DNA of 6,354 nucleotides from Anaerolineales bacterium (lineage in GTDB: Bacteria > Chloroflexota > Anaerolineae > Anaerolineales > E44-bin32): NCBI GenBank assembly GCA_030606845.1, contig JAUWFP010000135.1, forward strand, positions 1 to 6,354, written 5' to 3'. The notes below the pieces were generated by a model. The model ran no database searches and had not been told where the DNA came from. It saw only the letters and a list, made by a program, of their open reading frames with translations. Of this stretch, positions 4,585-6,354 are shown piece after piece; positions within the stretch are counted from its first letter, which is position 1, and each line of letters opens with the position of its first letter. The translations under genes were made by a program, and so were the position numbers.

Positions 4585-5393
4585 TCATGTTTAGATGATC
4601 GTCCACCGCCCAGATTGAATAAACTCAGCAACGCGAAAGCCCCCGCCCCAAAAAAACCGATCAGCGCTGGCCCGATCAATCCCATCTGCAACGCGGCCAG
4701 CGTGTTTCCGGCCACAGAGCTGGCATAAAAACCAGAAGCGAGCATCAGGAAGCTTTGATCGGATGTTTCACGCACCTTATGCGCCTGACGCCCCGATAGC
4801 CATTGATAAAGGATGAAGATGGTGAATGTCGTGACCAACCAACCCAGATAATTATGCAGCGGCACACCAAAATATGTGCCGTCGACCTCCCACACCCAGT
4901 GTCCCATCTTCACCATAATTGGATCTATCACCAGGTCCCAGGCCGTCATGACCACCGCGGCCAGAGCGGCAACGCGCACGCCGCGCCATTGGGCTTCTGC
5001 TGATCGGTGACCGATGATAGTTTCGGCGATCACGAGCGATGGATAGCTAACCATGAACCACGCAAACGGGATTAAGTAGGGAACCAGGCCCAGGAAGAGA
5101 GGGCCAAGCTGGTCCGTGTAGTGATAAGGACCATAAATCCACCCTGTGGCTACCCCGACGCTTTCGAAGAACAGGCTCACAGTGTAGGTCAAGGCTAACA
5201 GGATTAAAGTATTGCGCCAGCCGATGTAGGTCAATGCATGGGTGATAGCAAAAGCTGTGGCGATCAATGTGAGTAAGGGGACGAAGTGCCCGTGCACTCT
5301 CGGAAAGCCGAGCAGTGGTCCGAGGCTGGCGTATGCGGTAAATGCAGCGTAGAGAACAAGCAAGCTTATCGCCGCAATTCGTAGTGGGCGCAT
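4581..5393 (-). CDS. cruF: CruF/DUF422-family carotenoid hydratase (carotenoid biosynthesis membrane protein)
   Basis: 270 residues from the ATG at 5393-5391; an in-frame TTG at 5423 would add ten polar residues (KCYRKSG...) and has no better ribosome binding site. The protein is polytopic with about seven helices. Family hallmarks are visible: FFESVGVATGWIYGPYHYTD at about residues 75-94 followed by LGP, PFAWFMVSYPSLVIAE at about 109-124, AWDLVIDPIMVKMGHWVW at about 151-168, and GVPLHNYLGW at about 176-185. Conserved Glu, Asp and His in these blocks probably form the active site. Characterised members hydrate the 1,2 (or 1',2') double bond of linear or monocyclic carotenoid ends: CruF in Deinococcus, and the bisanhydrobacterioruberin hydratase of haloarchaea. 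The exact substrate here is unknown. It lies 61 bases after ccmD on the same strand, probably in one transcript. No other carotenoid gene is in view. Confidence 0.85.
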   Translation of the reverse strand: MRPLRIAAISLLVLYAAFTAYASLGPLLGFPRVHGHFVPLLTLIATAFAITHALTYIGWRNTLILLALTYTVSLFFESVGVATGWIYGPYHYTDQLGPLFLGLVPYLIPFAWFMVSYPSLVIAETIIGHRSAEAQWRGVRVAALAAVVMTAWDLVIDPIMVKMGHWVWEVDGTYFGVPLHNYLGWLVTTFTIFILYQWLSGRQAHKVRETSDQSFLMLASGFYASSVAGNTLAALQMGLIGPALIGFFGAGAFALLSLFNLGGGRSSKHD

Positions 5394-5454
5394 TCTCAAA
5401 CCGCTCTTTCTATAACATTTCAACCCGTCAAACTACGTTCGTTCACACGACCCA

Positions 5455-5619
5455 TCACGCCTGCTCCGCTTCGATCTCATCCAACAGTGCCTCATCCTGC
5501 CGCAGGCTGCGAAAGCGCAAGATGATGTTGACAATGTAGAGACCGATGGTCCCGAGGATTACGGCATAGCCGGCGATCATATAATTCAAGGTGTCCGCTG
5601 GGGGTTCCTGAAACATCAT
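5455..5619 (-). CDS. ccmD: CcmD-like small membrane protein (heme exporter accessory)
   Basis: A 54-residue gene, easily missed because of its size. It starts MMFQEPPADTLNYMIAGYAV, has one membrane helix at about residues 13-34, and ends in a basic then acidic tail (RFRSLRQDEALLDEIEAEQA). On the - strand AGGAG (5632-5628 reading down) stands eight bases before the first of two adjacent ATGs, so the start at 5619 is well supported. A single N-terminal helix with the Y-(M/V)-x-A-(G/Y)-x-(V/I) start and a charged C-terminal helix is the usual CcmD form. CcmD stabilises the CcmC-CcmE heme complex and helps release holo-CcmE in System I cytochrome c maturation. The position directly after ccmC (81-base gap) strongly supports the call; the sequence alone is too short to prove it. 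Confidence 0.75.
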   Translation of the reverse strand: MMFQEPPADTLNYMIAGYAVILGTIGLYIVNIILRFRSLRQDEALLDEIEAEQA

Positions 5620-5700
5620 GGTTTCTACTCCTGTTGCCTTCCCGGTACAGTTCTGGTCCTCATTTGCCTCGATGGCTATACGCGTTGGTTTCTGGTTTTC

Positions 5701-6354
5701 TCAGGACGAGATGGCGGTCAACTTGCGCTCCTCAATCTTCTCCATCTGCTGCTGCAACCGCAGGCGATGCCAGACCAAGGTGATATAGATCAGTGTGAAT
5801 GTGAATAGGCTGAAGAAGAATGCCACGCGCATATCCGCGGTCATATTGAAGGCGCCCGCCGCGGTGGGATCTGAGCTGCCAACCACAATGGGGTGGATTG
5901 TGCGAAAGATGCGGATCGAGAGGAAAGTCAGAGGTACGCTTATGAAGCCCACGATGCCATAGACTGCGCCAAAGCGGGCGCGCCGGTCGGGGTCTTCAAT
6001 CCCCTGCCGCAGCATGATGTAGGCGATATAAATCAACAACATGATCGTCGCCGTTACGAGGCGTGGATCCCAGGTCCACCAGGTATTCCAGATCGGCCGA
6101 GCCCAGATCGAGCCTGTCACGATATTAATAAAAGTGAAGACAATGCCAATCTCGACCGACGATACGGCGATCCGATCCCAGCGCTGTTCTCCGCGAGCTA
6201 GATAAATCGCCCCCGCGATAGCTGTGACGAGAAACGCAAGCGCTCCCGCCCATCCTGCGGCGACGTGAAAATAGAACACCCGTTGTACATCGCCCATGAT
6301 CGCCTCTTGAGGCGCCCAGATGAGCACGAGGTACAAGGCGACTACGAACACTGC
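5701..6354 (-). CDS. ccmC: CcmC heme-handling protein of cytochrome c maturation, 5' end outside window
   Basis: 217 residues are visible. The frame is open at the window edge, and the GTG at 6351 is inside what should be the first helix, so about 15-25 N-terminal residues are probably missing (CcmC is usually about 230-250 residues). Counting from that GTG, the heme-binding WWD motif lies at IWNTWWTWDPRL (residues 87-98). The two axial histidines expected in CcmC are in YFHVAAGW (His29) and SIRIFRTIHP (His153), flanking the WWD loop. About six helices are present, and the C-terminus is a charged cytosolic tail. CcmC places heme onto CcmE on the outer face of the membrane. CcmD follows downstream; ccmA, ccmB, ccmE and ccmF are not in view. 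The two multiheme lipoproteins in the window are obvious clients of such a system. CcsA and CcmF also carry WWD motifs, but the length and the ccmD neighbour favour CcmC. Confidence 0.92.
   Translation of the reverse strand, partial: AVFVVALYLVLIWAPQEAIMGDVQRVFYFHVAAGWAGALAFLVTAIAGAIYLARGEQRWDRIAVSSVEIGIVFTFINIVTGSIWARPIWNTWWTWDPRLVTATIMLLIYIAYIMLRQGIEDPDRRARFGAVYGIVGFISVPLTFLSIRIFRTIHPIVVGSSDPTAAGAFNMTADMRVAFFFSLFTFTLIYITLVWHRLRLQQQMEKIEERKLTAISS

Overview
The window looks like a piece of a Chloroflexota genome (Anaerolineae/Caldilineae-like; inferred, no marker gene is present). The main clues are a secreted cytochrome whose lipoprotein cysteine is followed by a Pro/Thr-rich tether (PEPTAVPPTDVPPP-type), a polytopic membrane protein of a kind I associate with Anaerolineae, a CruF-type carotenoid gene and split CcmC/CcmD genes. 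No rRNA, tRNA, transposon or CRISPR array was seen.

Layout. The left end (1-843, + strand) holds two small four-helix membrane proteins of unknown function. The first is probably cut by the window edge; the second starts with TTG three bases after the first one's stop. A 457-base stretch (844-1300) follows with no convincing gene but many inverted repeats, ending in a terminator-like hairpin and two Shine-Dalgarno-like sites. Next come two tandem, clearly paralogous, secreted multiheme cytochrome c lipoproteins (1301-2281 and 2504-3385). Each has eight heme-binding motifs, and in both the second motif is CxxCK rather than CxxCH. They are separated by a perfect 16-bp palindrome followed at once by a consensus TATAAT box. 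A six-helix membrane protein (3590-4282) with a good ribosome binding site closes the + strand group and is followed by an intrinsic terminator.

The right half is on the - strand and converges on this terminator. In transcription order it holds a 5'-truncated ccmC (heme handling for cytochrome c maturation), a 54-residue ccmD-like protein, a CruF/DUF422 carotenoid hydratase-family protein, and a doubtful 66-codon ORF overlapping the cruF stop.

How it may fit together. CcmC and CcmD take part in covalent heme attachment, which both octaheme lipoproteins require. The lipoproteins should sit on the outer face of the cytoplasmic membrane and could exchange electrons with the quinone pool through a membrane partner; the protein at 3590-4282 is the nearest candidate. 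The CxxCK heme is known from catalytic hemes of NrfA-type nitrite reductases and octaheme nitrite reductases, so these compact proteins may be enzymes and not only electron carriers. That is a hypothesis; no substrate can be read from the sequence. The strongest lead in the window is this pair of short CxxCK octaheme lipoproteins together with the structured, possibly attenuated, leader in front of them.
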